Source: Sympetrum striolatum | Lineage: Eukaryota > Arthropoda > Insecta > Odonata > Libellulidae | Direction of reading: 5' to 3' | NCBI GenBank assembly: GCA_947579665.1 | Contig: OX388348.1 | Coordinates: 3,286,001-3,350,000 of the forward strand | DNA length: 64,000 nt | Shown: in pieces, positions 37,890 to 51,745 of the stretch | Numbering within the stretch: position 1 is the stretch's first letter | Layout: each line of letters opens with the position of its first letter | Made by a program: the position numbers and the translations under genes | The notes under the pieces: model-generated | Told to the model about the DNA's origin: nothing | The model's input: only the letters and a program-made list of their open reading frames with translations | Database searches by the model: none

Positions 37890-40800
37890 CTAAGGAGACG
37901 TAAGCCCCATTGTCCACGAGAGCTGCTTAACTTCTATTTTCCTCCGCCTAAAAAAAATCTCGATATAGGCGTGGACAATTGCGCCACCTACACCGCCCAC
38001 CAGGCAACCGAAAATATTTACAAAAGAATAACGACGCGGGAATTGCGCATCACCGACCTGGATTTCCTTTCTTAGTCCCGAAACCTTAATAATTGCGATG
38101 GCTCGAGAAAAATCAGAGCTAGACGGCTGGTGAGATTTTCTCTGGGATTGTTTGTATTCGAGGTGATTGCTTAAGTGAAGGGCGTCTAATAAAAGCAACG
38201 CCAGTGCGTTAAGAATTACACAAGAGGGAAACGTTGCTTGGTTCCGTGATTGAGGCACTAAAGAGCATAAATCAACGTACCGTGTACGATGACCGCTTTG
38301 GGTCGACAGACCGTAGGGTAGTTCAATTAAACCAATAGCATCCTTTTAAACAGGTAATCTAGGTAACCCACTTGGTCATTACGTCGCCGAGAAAATAATT
38401 GTGCCGCACGGACTGCAGTAGCACACGTGGATTCCCTAAAACTCGACCAATTAAAGACGACCGTGGTCATGAGATCATGGACCATGAATCAGATATATCA
38501 AAGCTAAAATTTTTACTAAACGGAAGCATCTTATCATAAGAATGTTACATGCATCGCTGAACAGCATATTTTCTTTAAAAATACTGCATAAGCATTACGT
38601 GTCTATCAAATTATGTTGGTGACTGAATGATCAGATCGACCTGGTAAGGCGAGCTGACTACAATGACCAGATCAATGACGTATGTATTAAATGACATCAC
38701 CAATGACGAACATCGAGGTATTCCGTCATGATTATTTTACCAACTGCCCATCCTACTAAATTAGACTCCTTTCCGGTGCAAAAAGAACCTTGAAATCGAC
38801 TTTCATTACATCTCACCGTCTTAAAACAACCTAATTTCCTTCGTCATTCCTTCAAGAGCATCCAATATCTTTAACATTTCAATTGTAACTACTTTACGTA
38901 TTTATATTACTCTGTATAGCGAAGGCCTTTATTTGGAAAAAAAATCCTCCGCGCTACAGCTCCAATTCGAATCTCGCCAGGAGTAAAGTTTACTGGAATG
39001 ACACAGTTGCTTAGAACACTGGCTGGATTTGAGCCAAACCAAGTCGGAATATCCACTACGTTTCCAATAATATTCACTCGAGCTATCGAATAAAGTAAAC
39101 TGTACCCTTTCATTCGGTCGATTACATCATTTATACGTTATCCGACTATCGTATTAAGGTTGGAAATACATTCAGAATGTTATTTATACCCAGATCACAC
39201 CATTTCGTAAGTGTTATATAAGAAATGTGCTACGAAAATGTCAAGCCAAATTGAAAGGAAATCCGGATGGAAAATATCGGAAGTTCATCCATGAAATAAA
39301 AAACATTGGGTATACAAAACGCTGGACACAAAATAGACATAGATGAGCAGTTAAAATATTAATTATTTTCCAAGAAACATGTAATTGTAAATAATTTTAT
39401 TATCAGGTGCAGAAACCCTGGAAAAAAATTACAGAAACATCACGTCCACAAAACGAGTACTTCGAAAACTAATTACATTCACGTTGGGAATAAATATCCA
39501 TTTTGATTGTTACACATGTGCTTCTGACGTAGGCTCGTGGGACACTAAAATTTACTCTGGAAAAGAAACGGGATAGATTATAGAAACCTTAGATCGTCTA
39601 GGCGCTGGCTGGAGAAAGTTGACTGTTAAACATGCGTAACAAACGAGAAAGGATTAAATGTTGTGAGAGATTAGCTGAAGTATAAAATCAAAGGGAGAAA
39701 GTGGATAGGCCTCTATTTGAGTCTATGAGCCTGTAAAGGAAGTCTTAGAAAACAATCCGGGAATTAAGACTTTATCAAGCATATCAGGTTGCAATTTAGA
39801 AAAATCAAGACTGCCCTATAATTAATCGAAAACTGCACGGATTTAAGGATGAATCTTAAAGAATTAATAATGATGGGAATGTTCCCTCAACGTCACAGTT
39901 CTTTACTTCATCTATACGAAAGTCACTGAAATGGAGAATGAAACTGAGGTTTAATTGTAACTACTAAAACTCCCGGCTCTGCAAGAAAAAGGTAATTAAC
40001 TCACAAATATCTTGAGAACGATTAAAACGCTATATAAAGCTTTGAGAGCAATAAACAAAAGTTTAGTACATTCAGCTGAAAACCAAACCAACGTACTCTG
40101 GTGAAATGATGAGGAAGATTAAACAGTTACGGAAAGCTCCATTAAATCAAGTACTGAGTTAATAAATGTTGAGGACTTTATTATACTTAGCGGCACAGTA
40201 AAAACTTCTTTGCTACACTTCAGCTGAGTGTAAAACTATTTTAATAAGATGTTTATAAAATTAAAAAAGTAAAATAAAATATTTCGGCCACAAAAACTTG
40301 ATGTGTAATTGATGCATTAGTGGTAAAAAAACCGTAATGATTTCAAGTTTAAGGTGGATTAAAAACACCTAATAATTATTGACCAATTAATTGGAGAATA
40401 CAGCACTTCAAATTGAAAGCGAACCTCGGGTGTCATTGAAATTAAATGTCGGAAGACCATTACCGAACAATTACAGAGGGAATCAAAGACTCGATTTGAC
40501 ATAAACCCATCTCTCAACGACAGAACCAGTCTTCGTAGAGCCTTAATGAAACACTCGTTGAATATCGAATGTGACAACGAGACATACGCGCGAATTAACT
40601 AACCTCCACGGACTTTAAACTTGAAAAAAAAATCCCAAAATTTCCTGGCGGAAGAGACAGGTTCCACGACATTGCGACCCCTAAAAATCCTCCCACGCCC
40701 GAGATGCCCGCCCACTCCGCGGGCCCAATTACTCCCGGGGACCGGTGAATCAACAATATTAAACCGCGTCCTTTTTCATGAATATATTACCGCTCCTTAA

Positions 40801-43800
40801 TAATCCGAGAGCGCCGCGAACAGTTCCGAGCGGAAGTTCCAATGGACACGACCATTTAAGGCCGAGGAAGCACAGGTGAAGGAATCGGCGGTGCCCAAAT
40901 AGGAAGGCAACGTGGCAAGAAATCTGTGAGGCAATTAACAGTGACCGCATGGAAAAACAGCGCCAGACCACGTTGATAACCTTTCCTCCTTATCTGACGA
41001 TTTCTCCGTTACTGAGTATTGACGTTGGGAGGGTCGTGATCCTGAATAAATGATAATTGTTCCAACTCTTTCATTGATTATTAGGCAGCAATACTACGAC
41101 TATTAGATCTGTGTGACATAAATTTCAAGTACGCAAAGCTGACAACTAGAGGTGCATATAATGGTAATGCAATTGTATGTTAGCAAATGAAGGGGATAAT
41201 AGGTATTCTAACTTAAATCGCAGCATAGCTGCATATTATATCCACTGTTATCTTTGAAAGAGATGACAATCAATACGACAGGAAACCAAACATCTGGCAA
41301 AGTCAAAACCAGGCAGCTATGACTAATGGAAATTCAACTTCAAACAATATACGATACCTACTGAAATATCACGAATCGAGACTTCTCATTGACTATCGCT
41401 ATTTATATTGCAAGAGGGAAAAAATACCCAACATTTGAGCAAACATCGATAAGAATTCTAGGCCTCTTTTCTTTGGCGATGATGACACTTTAATATCGAG
41501 TCTATTTAATGGCCAACACATTAACGATTTGAGAAAGAGATGAAGAATTTAAATATTTGTGAAATAACACGCATGACAATGGGGCCATCCCGTTTGTCGG
41601 TTAGCAGGCCAAAAGCCCCTCTCATCTTCATATCGTAACACACTCTTTCAGCTTCAGACACAAGAGAACATTCTTTTTAGTTACTTAGACTCATTGATAA
41701 AATCTCTCCCACCACATTGTACATGCTTTATCTCGACCTTCCTCTACCTTTCGGACCACCCATATTTGCCATAATTCCTTGAAATACCGATGGAGGTTTC
41801 CTACAAAAATTAACGATTGTTTCAGTATCGTTATATAAAAATAAATATTTGATGAAAGTAAATGTACGAATTAAAAATGAAAGGGAAATAACAAATGAGG
41901 TACTGATCGTAGTCAAAAACATAAAACGGCAAGTTCGAAATCAAACCATTTCTAATTTTGCTGAAGTGGCAATGAAAAGCCATCACAGTGAAAGTATAAT
42001 TAACACAACGAAATTAAAACTGAAAATACGAAACTTTACTGCTCGCTTATTCCTGAAAATAAAATGTAAAAGATTTTTGGGGGAAAAAAATTGGCTACCA
42101 CAAATATTCTAAAAACGAACAAATTCCCAAAATAAATTTTCGGTACTACCTCCTGTGGAACCCATTCGATGATATCGCGAGGACAAATTTACAAAACTAC
42201 ATTTTCCTCTCATCAAAGAATAAAACAATTCCTTTCCTTGAAACAAGACAAAGGACCACAATAAGGCATCTGACGGTAAACTGGGTCGCGAACTTAATTC
42301 CAAGAGTGATTTAAATGGAACGCTGGCTTAGAATACTAATTTAAAAAATAAACCGTGAGAAAATCGGTAGTAAAGTAGAACAATCGTAGGGGAAGGGTTT
42401 GAAGTTTAATTGATGACATCGATAACGGTCCATTTACACTGCGAAGACAAACAACTGTTCAACTCAGAGCAGAAGGAAACTCAATGGCATTTTGATTTAG
42501 AGCTAATTAACATACAGCCAAATCTCAAATTTACAGCTGATACTACTAATTTCACCCGAAAAAACCGCGAAAACTCAAACAGCGATGACACAACGACACA
42601 TATGGCGGCGAATTATCAGGAAACCATTCCCACGTGTTGCGCCAGATTTGCACCAATTTCCTACTGAACCAAGCTCGAAATCCAAAGGCTATCCCTGAAA
42701 ACCAATAAAAGGACGGAAAGGAATGGAAAAACCGGACGAAATACCAGTTTGGCAGCTCCGATATTATGTACCGCGATATCGAGGCCAAACGATAAATCGC
42801 AAAATGGAATTTCGAAGGGAAAACATTCGATCGGTGGAAAAATTGTAGCATCGAGAGAGAAGGGCTAACGATAAGGCAGTGGTTGTGACTATTTTACGTG
42901 ATATTCAAAACTCGGTAAATGAATTAAATATTCAGCGGCTAAATTGACGGTAACAGCCGTAACTTAACCATGGTTGAATTCGCTAATTCGGGGATTGCTG
43001 AAAAAACTCACGCGGTTAATAAATTTCTTCGCTGACTATTACGGCGAAATGAAAAATAACATCATCCTGCGAGATTTTCCGATAATTCATGGATGCATCA
43101 GCAACAAAAAATTGAATAAAAACAAAGGAAAACAATAGCAGTACATATAACCTATTTAGGGCCCAATCCAATACAATTTTACGAATGTACAATATTAAAT
43201 TGCGATACTAGATGAGATTATCCGAAAGCAATAGTGTTTAATTTAATCCAGAATTCATTATCTATTCCAAATTTCAATTACGAGATTAGCAAATATAAAT
43301 CAAATTAAATGAAATTCCTCCTGAATAGATAAATAAATCCACCGGAAAAGAACAATCGGAATAAAATATTTTTAAATAAAATAGTAACAAGTAACATTAT
43401 CCTGTTACCGCGCGCAGACAAAATTTTAAATATAAAGAGTACGATAAACGGTATGCTAAAAATTCAATGAAAAATGTACGCCTCCAGCAATTTCACAACT
43501 ATCTCGATACATTTAAGCGAATTAAATGCAGCCAACAAATATTCATTTCTTTACCATGAATGACTTGACATTTCGCAACGTTTGCAGCAGCATATTTTTT
43601 ACGGCTTCAGTTCCTGCAGGTCTACAACTTATTCTCCCTTACTGTAATCCCTCTTTTTTTCGCTATTCTACCTTCAAAAAGAAACCGGCAACATATCGTT
43701 TAATAGTGAGCCTAATGGGATATCCAATCAACCCGACACCTCGAACCAGCTTCCAATTAAAACTAACTGAGATAAAACAAGCTCGCGGAAAAGCGAAGCA

Positions 43801-44565
43801 ATCGAAGTAAGCCCTTTAATGGCTATCGCAAAATACTGGAAGGCGTGTTCAAGCCTTAAAGGATTTCCCGCACAAGCGAGCTAATCCGGTGCAAATAGAT
43901 ATATGGGATAAGGAAGAACGTCAACCCACACGGCCATTAACACGGTCGCTATGAAAATGAAATTACCGCCGGACATAAACGTCCTCTCGCGAATGATAAC
44001 CACGGGATGAAAATCGAATGCCTACCTATAAATCTCGCATCTTATTTACATACCTTCGAGAAGGATGCGAGCAACCTGTGGCCCGCGAGCTACACGTAAC
44101 TCCATACCCCGTAACGATTCTCATTTGAGTGGGATATACGTAAGAGCATCTTTCCAATTAGCCAGTCATTGTCAGCTAATGTTCTTCAGGTAGGATAACA
44201 GTACAGTAGGAGACCTCTAAACACACTTTTCACGGATGGAGAGCGAGTCTCCCTAAATAAGTAATGGCGCGGGAAGTTGGGTCATTCCGAATGACATTTC
44301 TGCTCCTGAAAATGGGTTAGAAAGTGTATTTAGTCATCGCGTGAAAAATTGAAGAGCCACGGAGTGATGCATCTGCTTTGCCTCTTTTCCTCTGAACAAT
44401 GCAGACGTATGATTTTCCTTATATTAAATTCTAGCATCCAAGATGTACTCTCTAATCAGATTATACCTGGAAATATATTCTGGTGAAACTAAACTTAAAA
44501 ACAAACTGAAGGAGTATTAATGTTAAAAAAGCTTCAACAGCTTAGTCGTTTCGCACCTTTGGCCC
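37890..44565. other. 6.7-kb AT-rich stretch with one GC-rich patch
   Basis: No gene or RNA is recognised. A short GC-rich patch at 40665-40750 (CCACGCCC, GCCCGCCCAC, CGCGGGCCC) contains KLF/Sp1-like words. The remaining frames are short and unrecognised. Confidence 0.45.
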
Positions 44566-44567
44566 CC

Positions 44568-44622
44568 CACGGGGAATTGGACTGCTATTATCAAAGGCGA
44601 ACTCGCTATCCACTAGGCCGAG
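44568..44622 (-). repeat. tRNA-like relic
   Basis: On the minus strand CGGCCTAGTGG (44620-44610), followed by ATAGCGAG, looks like the D-arm and A box of a tRNA-derived SINE. GTCCAATTCCC about 30 bases downstream is a degenerate B box. It directly abuts the left end of the hAT-like element. The match is weak and no T-arm stem is intact. Confidence 0.3.
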
Positions 44623-44917
44623 GTTGGCGAACCTTATGCAGCAAGAGAGCCATATTTGATGAATGTAAAGGGCTTGCGTGGCAATGTGGTGACGAACCAT
44701 ACGGTGACATCGTGATATTATTTATTTTTTAATATCAACGATGTGATTAAGATCTTGTATAAGACTTAAATGGCCGTTAGTTATCACTACTAATAAACAG
44801 AATCCACAATTATTTACTGTGGAGATTCATTTCTAAAATTAATAATGCAAAAAAAATAATGTCGTAGGAGAAACATTCTCTGGCGTTTGGGCACGCGTGC
44901 CATAGGTTCGCCACCGG
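44620..44917. mobile_element. hAT-like miniature inverted-repeat element
   Basis: The left end reads GGTTGGCGAACCTTATG (from about 44622). The right end, on the minus strand, reads CGGTGGCGAACCTATGGC, with GGCACGCGTGCC (44890-44901) as a 12-bp palindrome just inside. Ends of the form GGTGGCGAACCTATGGCACGCGTGCC are, from memory, those of hAT transposons widespread in arthropods and other animals. The element is about 300 bp with no transposase, and its left end is worn. No 8-bp target duplication is clear. A short frame at 44520-44732 crosses it and is not a gene. Confidence 0.5.
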
Positions 44918-46845
44918 ATTCCCTTATCAACTGAATAAAATCACGAAATTTTACAAGCTACATACATAGATTAAGGAAAATAAACACCCTAATTGATTTT
45001 ACTAAGTACCAGCAAAATGCTAAATGCAGAATACGAAGAATAAACAAACTCACAGGATTGATACAAGATTTAAATCATTTTAAATGTGTCATTTATAGGA
45101 AACTGAAAGACAATTACACATGGGTGAGCAAAATTATGGTTAATTTTAATTATTCTTAGATAGACATGAAGTTACATTTAAAAAATCACAAGAATTTCTC
45201 CTGTTTTTTTGACGCAATTTTATTTTATTTTCTCATCTACGAATTTTATTTAAACCTGAAATAATTAAACGAGAAATTCCAAAGGGTAAATATTACAGTA
45301 AAATGTTTGAAAATAGACAAGAATGATTGTAAAATCACTTCGATGGGTCCATAAAAAACGTATAGGATTTTTTCAGGATTGAATTTCTAAATTAAAATAT
45401 GTCATGCTTGTACGCATACAAAATAGGTATAGATAATGCAACTTCACGGTTGCAATAATTATAATCCGTAATAAAATGTTATCATATGAAATCCAGAGGA
45501 TAAACACACTTGACAAAATTTCCAGAAATTAATGATAGCTCCCCCAAGTGACTTCCAACTGGAAACAAAACTATTAATGCTCTCGGTATACTCACACCTA
45601 ATACAAAACTACTTTATCTGAAAAATAGAAAGGAAATGAAAGCCCTGCCGTTTATCTAATTTTTACATTCACTTCAAGCTATCACACCAATCGAGCAGAG
45701 CAACTAATTACTTTGAGAATGACAATAGAATATCGGCACTCTTGACGTAAATGTCGTCATAAATAATCCCACCAAGATTCCAAAACAGCCATTCGACCGA
45801 CCAATGCTCTTTTAAGTGCCGCCCAATCAAAATTGCCGCTAAGAGATGAGATGATTCTTTCCCCTGCCAACGCTTTCTTCGAATTTTACAGAAAGGAGGG
45901 AAAAGCGTCTCTTTTAGCGACCGACTCTTTTGTTCCTCAGTCCCCTCGATACCTGCTTTGGGCAGGTACACCCACTGCAGCGATCTCTCGGGAAACAGGT
46001 CTAAACCCATCCACAGTTATTTAGAAAAGACTAACACATCTTTACATTTCATTTCCCGCGAATTGAAAGGCATCGATGTGGTTAAGCCCACTATCTTAGC
46101 TATTCAGGGTTACTGGGTTTGAATCCTAATTTAGATATCTCATCATAGTCCATAATAACCCCTTTTAGGACAGTGTCAAATAAAATTATTTATTTAAATG
46201 GATGGACTCAACCTTACTTTTATCATAATTTTAAAAAGAACAACGTAAATCATAGACAAATTCAACACACAATATCGTACAACAATTAAATTGCTGTTTT
46301 GCAAACTAAATTTTGATAATTTACCTGAATTGATTGTATCATTTATCTCATTTCTTTCATAGGATATGAAATATACCACATCGAATTTGCCTGAAAATCT
46401 TTTCCTTCCTGAGAATGAATAAAGTTTAAAGTGAAATACAATTCAGTTTTGGTTATGCAATTATATCAGTAGAGCATTTACCTACGCTATAAATCATTAT
46501 ATGTAAACCGACCATGTTATGAATCGAAATTCTGATTCGATACGAGGATACATCAATCATCTAAAAGAAAAACAATACGAAACTTCCACAATACATACTT
46601 CTGCACTCTTTACCTGATGATGTCAACGTAGACATAACCAGTGGATAGAAATATATATATTGTGCAAGTAACGATTTTTTTCTTCTGAAATGGTTTCAAC
46701 GAAATTCAACCAAGTTATGATTAACCTTATTGATTTTAATACATCAATATTAATGGCAGTAAGAGAATCAATGGGATGAAATTTGTTTGAAATAACCCAT
46801 TCGTCTCTCTATACAAAGTAGTCTAAAAGCAGAGTTGAGGACTTC
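44918..46845. other. AT-rich stretch
   Basis: Besides the B-box relic near 46116, nothing can be supported. The two opposed frames at 45708-46024 overlap and are unrecognised. Confidence 0.5.
46075..46130 (+). repeat. B-box-bearing tRNA-derived relic
   Basis: GGTTTGAATCC (46116-46126) is a consensus RNA polymerase III B box. Upstream, TGGTTAAGCCCACTATCTTAG (46078 onward) resembles the D-arm to anticodon region of a tRNA-like head, but the spacing and stems are degraded. Probable SINE fragment. Confidence 0.35.
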
Positions 46846-47345
46846 CCGTAGGAGTGGTCAACCCGTCCGAAGAAGCGCCACCCACCAGCCAACGTATCAC
46901 CCACACGTCCGCGAAAAACGTACGCACCGACCCGAAACCCTAGAGGTGAAAAAATAAACCCTTTTGGGGGATTAACGCATGGACTTCACTGCACGAAGGG
47001 GAAGACGTCGCAAATGACACGTGGTACGAGTACTCGGCCACTCCTTCCGACGACTTCCTCTCTTGACCTCAACTGTCTTACCCAACCCACACTAACCCAC
47101 CTGCCTATACCAGTTCGCCCATCCCTCGGCATTACTCATCGGTCGAGTTGGGGGCGGAGACCGGCTCGATATACGTGGAAACACTGCAAAGGCTGCCGTT
47201 TTCCACAAAACCGAATACCCCGTGGTTGGAGATTTTTTCGTTAGATTCCCATGAGGTCGGGGACAGGGCCGTATTTGTAGCCGTCCTAAGGCGACATCAA
47301 AGGGATGATAATGTCCACGGCGGTGACTAAACTCAAACACCAACG
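46846..47345. other. CpG-rich patch, no recognised protein
   Basis: A 500-bp block of high CpG. Open frames occur on both strands (plus 47014-47244 and 47148-47330, minus 47092-47358) and none resembles a known protein. Candidate regulatory element or first exon. Confidence 0.3.
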
Positions 47346-47559
47346 TGACGCATTCCATCTGCAGAAAAATGTTCTGCGCTGACTTTATTTCTTTCGCGGC
47401 TAAGTTTTATTTGCCTTGGAAATTTCTTTTACGCTGAAAGTAGGAGCCGATTGAGGATTATTCCACGGGGAAAACACACGTATGACGAAGCTCAGGGCTT
47501 AGAGAGGAGATTTCAACAAGCCGAACAGCAAAACCAAAAGTCGGTAGGAGTTCCAGCAA

Positions 47560-47860
47560 ACCACCTCAATGAGAACAGATTCAAAAGACGAGAATTTAAA
47601 ATAATTACAATCCCGACAAAATTGCACACGAAAGAATGCATCGGGAATAAATCTTATTAACAACCACCTTCCTGTTATATTATTCTAAATAAAATCTTCA
47701 TGAGCAAGAGCGGACCACCTCAATGAGAATAGATTCAAGATACGAAAATATAAAATAAACCAAAAGATATTGTACGCGAATAAATTTATAGGAATTGAAT
47801 CTTATTGACGGAGCACCTTTCAATTGTATTTTTATGAAATAAAATACTTATTTATTTTAA
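47560..47860. repeat. Diverged tandem duplication, period 154 bp
   Basis: ACCACCTCAATGAGAA begins at 47560 and again at 47714. Downstream words recur in order: CAGATTCAA/TAGATTCAA, AATTTAAAATAA/AATATAAAATAA, GAATAAATCTTATT/GAATCTTATT, CACCTT, and AATAAAAT. Two copies are visible; they have accumulated substitutions and small indels. No gene is associated. Confidence 0.65.
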
Positions 47861-47864
47861 TTTA

Positions 47865-49935
47865 CCGTTCATCGAGTTTAAAATCAAAACCCGGCGATTA
47901 TTCTGAATATAGATATTTCCAAAGCACATGGGGATGTAAGTAGATAAGCCGCACAATGACTTCATGAGTGAGGAAACACGTTATCTCAGAATGCAAACGC
48001 ACAGCCTCCCAAGAAAAGGCAACGGAAGAAAGATTTGGGAAAAAATACGAGCAAATTATCACCCTTAAGAGAACAGGCTGGTTGATAAGCTTAAGAAAAA
48101 TGAAATGTACATCTATACTTGATATTATTAATTCCAAACTAGCTTTCTTATAAGATGAAAAAATCGTTTAATAGTAATCTAGGTATTTTCTAAAATGTCT
48201 GCAGAAAGGTCTTAACTAGAAAATATAAAAAAACAAATTTTAATGATTCAAAGTAAGAATAAAAATAATTTTATTAATACATTACGTGAGAAAGGGATAT
48301 ATCCCCAAGTGATACGGCAAGTATTGACCCGTTTAGCACTCAATGTACACATTACAGGAAATAAGACAGCTATTTCATTCAAGCAGATGTTTTTATTATT
48401 AATTTCTTTCTAAATAATTATATTAAGCGATGAACATAAAGACTCAAGAATTCAAGTATTATCGCCAACCATAATTTAAGTTGTGCGTTTAAATTAGATT
48501 AATAGGAAATTAATGAAGCATTTTGGGACTGTAAATTGCATCTACTATACAGGGAGCACGAATTAATTCAAACTTAGGTGAATGCACCTCTGGGGGGAGA
48601 ATAATTATTTTCAAGGACTAGATCTCTAATGGATTGCAACAAGTTAACAACCCAAGTGAGTTCTTGTCTAGCAAGAATAACAATTAAGACGTAACGTTAA
48701 TTTTTAAATATAAAATGAATATGTTGATAGTTTTACTAAGAGATTTTAAATCATCAATTAATAATTACCATTAGAAAATATCGGACAATGGTCAGCAAGA
48801 GCATGTTCATGGAACGCTCATTTTGTGAAATTTTGGGCTTATAGCGCTGTTATCCTAAAGTGGTGGCTCTTGTAACACGCAGATTACTATTTCTAGACGA
48901 AGAGGGGCACAACATAGTTGGGGAGGTCCTAACAACATATGGCGAGCGTATTTTTAGACGAATAGGGCACCAAACATGTGTAAAATAACACAAGCAGTTA
49001 ATAGAGCGGTAAAGGTGGGGAGTAAATGGATGTACTCGAGTACACGTGCACCAAGCTCATCTGAATATGCATCACTTGCATTGATTTATATTGATTGCAT
49101 GTTGATGACGGAGTTTTAAGAGCAGATCAAAATTTAGCCCACGCACTTCCATTTATCGATCCACGTGTGCGTCATATTACAGGTTAACTCAAACAAACGC
49201 GATCTTAAAAATTACTTCTGTTATTGTTACTCTTCGTAATAATGATCTCGATATCCCTTCAGACCATTTATCGTTTCCAGTAAGTTCTCCTTAGGCTTTA
49301 AGAATTGCTCGCGATTTTTTAATTTTTAACTAATGAAATATGTACTCATGGAGAAACGCTAGATCACTAAATATGATACTGAGATATTTTAGAAAGAATT
49401 AAAGTTGAAAAGCTAAAATTTAAAACGAATGAAGTATATGTAAAAAATTCTACTAATTATTATGAAGCTAATTACGTAATCTGAACTACCTAACTGTAAA
49501 AATAATTATATAAAATGGGAAATCCATGAATGCGGGCTAGGATCTGAATATGCCCACTCAGAGAAAATAAGATAGCTAAATTGAATGCAGTATTGATCTG
49601 TCATAAAATATTTGAAGAGATCCCTTAGCTAAATAAATTATACTACCCATGTTATTGATTTAGTGTGAATATTAAAAAATCAGTTAAACCTCCTTCGAAT
49701 AAAATATAAATGTTATGTAAATCAATACAATAAATAACAACATAAAATATCAGATGATTAATATAAAATTATATATGTAGCATAAGTATATACGAATATT
49801 ACCTACATTATTTCCTGTAAAATATAATGAATAGAAATAATCTAAATTATTCATGAGAGTAATATCTGACAACGAGATTAATTTCGCGTGCAATTAAAGC
49901 GACAAAACTTCAGTAAAACACCCCAGGGATCCGAA
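47865..49935. other. AT-rich stretch
   Basis: Nothing gene-like. It holds one small tandem duplication (48849-48980), annotated separately. Confidence 0.5.
48849..48980. repeat. Small imperfect tandem duplication, period about 62 bp
   Basis: ATTTCTAGACGAAGAGGGGCAC (48889-48910) is echoed by ATTTTTAGACGAATAGGGCAC ending at 48970. The preceding segments (GGCTCTTGTAACAC and GGTCCTAACAAC) also align. Two copies only. Confidence 0.5.
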
Positions 49936-50400
49936 TCCGATTAAAATTGGGAAAATTGATTAATGGCTCCGAATCTGCCTACAATGAAATTCCGAAGAAC
50001 ACCAACAAACAAAAGAGGAGTCCGAACCACGCCCGTCCCAAATGAAGTGCCTCCCACACGGCCCTGGGCAAACCAGTTCGATGGGGATGAGATTGATGAG
50101 AGGCCAAAGTGCCGCTGAAATAACGGCTGATTTAATAAACGATTCCTCCGCGAGATGCGCGGAAAAAAGCATCGAATGAAATCTCCGCTTGATGAATCAT
50201 GTCCCAAGGTCAACAACCCGGGATAGTGAATGGTTTACCTTTATACCGCCAAATACGGTACAAAACGAGAGGCACACTTTTTCTCCCATTCTCACAATAG
50301 ACGCAGGTGCGTGGAGATCACCTGCGCGTCATAATATTTTAGAAGCCAAATCTACACGCTTCCTACGCCCACGGTGACGTCCGCACGCCTTCCACGGACG
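49936..50400. other. CpG-rich patch, no recognised protein
   Basis: CpG and G+C are raised above the flanks. Overlapping minus frames (49941-50216) and a plus frame (50189-50377) give unrecognised products. A local CGCAGGTGCGTGG...CACCTGCGCG inverted pair lies near 50300-50330. Confidence 0.3.
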
Positions 50401-51745
50401 TCGATATCCAATAAGTACAAATACGTTAAGGCTAGCGTTCTAAAATTAAAATAATCAATCCGAAATATCCAATATCTTTTAAATCACTATGAAAGAGTAA
50501 TCATTTTTGGGTATCCAAAGGAAAGTGACATTTGAACTGCATACCTCTATAATCATAATAAGTGTTCTGTAGACTCGTGGAGCCTATGAGTCTCGATGTC
50601 CCTCCTCCATATCTTGATAACTTATCCCATTATGTAAGTAATCCAACAGTTTTTACCATTGTCCTTCCCTCATTTGCTTATTGGAGACCTAGATATTTCA
50701 AAAGAAAACGCGAAAAATGTTGGAAGCAAAAACGTCGTTGCAGTACAAAACACGCAATGAACTCGAAGAGAATGCACTGGAAACCATGACTTCGCAACAG
50801 ACAACAGATACGAGGGTACGATAAACGCAGCAATGGGAAGCAATTTAATCGTGCATGCTAGAAACCAATCGAAAAGGATAAAAGTGTATATTTACGAGCT
50901 AAGGAGAATAAGCCATTCCTATCTCAAACGAATACCGATCACCTGGTGTCTGTCTCACAACTAGGACTCCGGAGAAATAAACGCATCAAGGGTAATGAGC
51001 ATACATAAATTACAATGCAGATGAAGCCTTCTTTGCTATTACAAACAATAAAGGCAATCTCCAACATATAAGACGGACATGGAAGCAAAAGCATTTATTC
51101 AAAATTTACATTAAACTTATAAAATCCTTCATAACTTACATAATTGGTAGAAGTAATATCATCAATTATAAATTTGCAGAGCTCCTGATTTGAAGTGCAA
51201 CTCTTAATTTAGAAACAGAGCTGTGTGACAGACATTAGTAGCCGAGTACACTGTAACTTGGTAATATGTGGAGACGAAATAAATGATTATTCGATGAAAA
51301 TATCTAGATAAGAGAAGGAAGACCGATTTAGAAACAGATTTCCACTGTTCCGTGATTATATAATAGTCTACATAACACCTAGGCAAACAATTATATTTAT
51401 TAACTCCAAAGGCTCTGGTTTAACTTTGTGGAACGTCATTTAAAACAAGTAAAAACAAAACTTAGCATTTTCATATAGTCCTTGAAGGCTCAATGGGTTT
51501 CGTTTTTAGTCGTTTTAATTGTTTACTAAATCATGTAAATAACGAAGTTATTTTTTTACTTCAGATAGCATTATCTCGGATTTGAGAGAAAATAACCCGA
51601 GACAAACCTCAACCCAACGTTTAAAATGAAAGATCTCCTTCGCTTCATCACCTGGTAGCTATGTATTTCAAACCAATTCACCAACCAACATACTCCCAAC
51701 AGCAACTTCATTATCCCTCTGTATCAAAATAATATCGCACATCCG
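50401..51745. other. AT-rich stretch, nothing recognised
   Basis: No gene, RNA or repeat that I can support is visible here. Confidence 0.5.

Noticed and set aside
46460..46550. Possible tRNA-like sequence (ATCAGTAGAGCATTTACC)
   Set aside because: The B-box region is too degenerate and no acceptor stem can be drawn.
48845..48870. CGCTGTTATCCTAAAG, resembling a conserved mitochondrial 16S rRNA segment
   Set aside because: The match is only about 16 bases with a missing base, and the flanks do not match, so a nuclear mitochondrial insertion is not supported.
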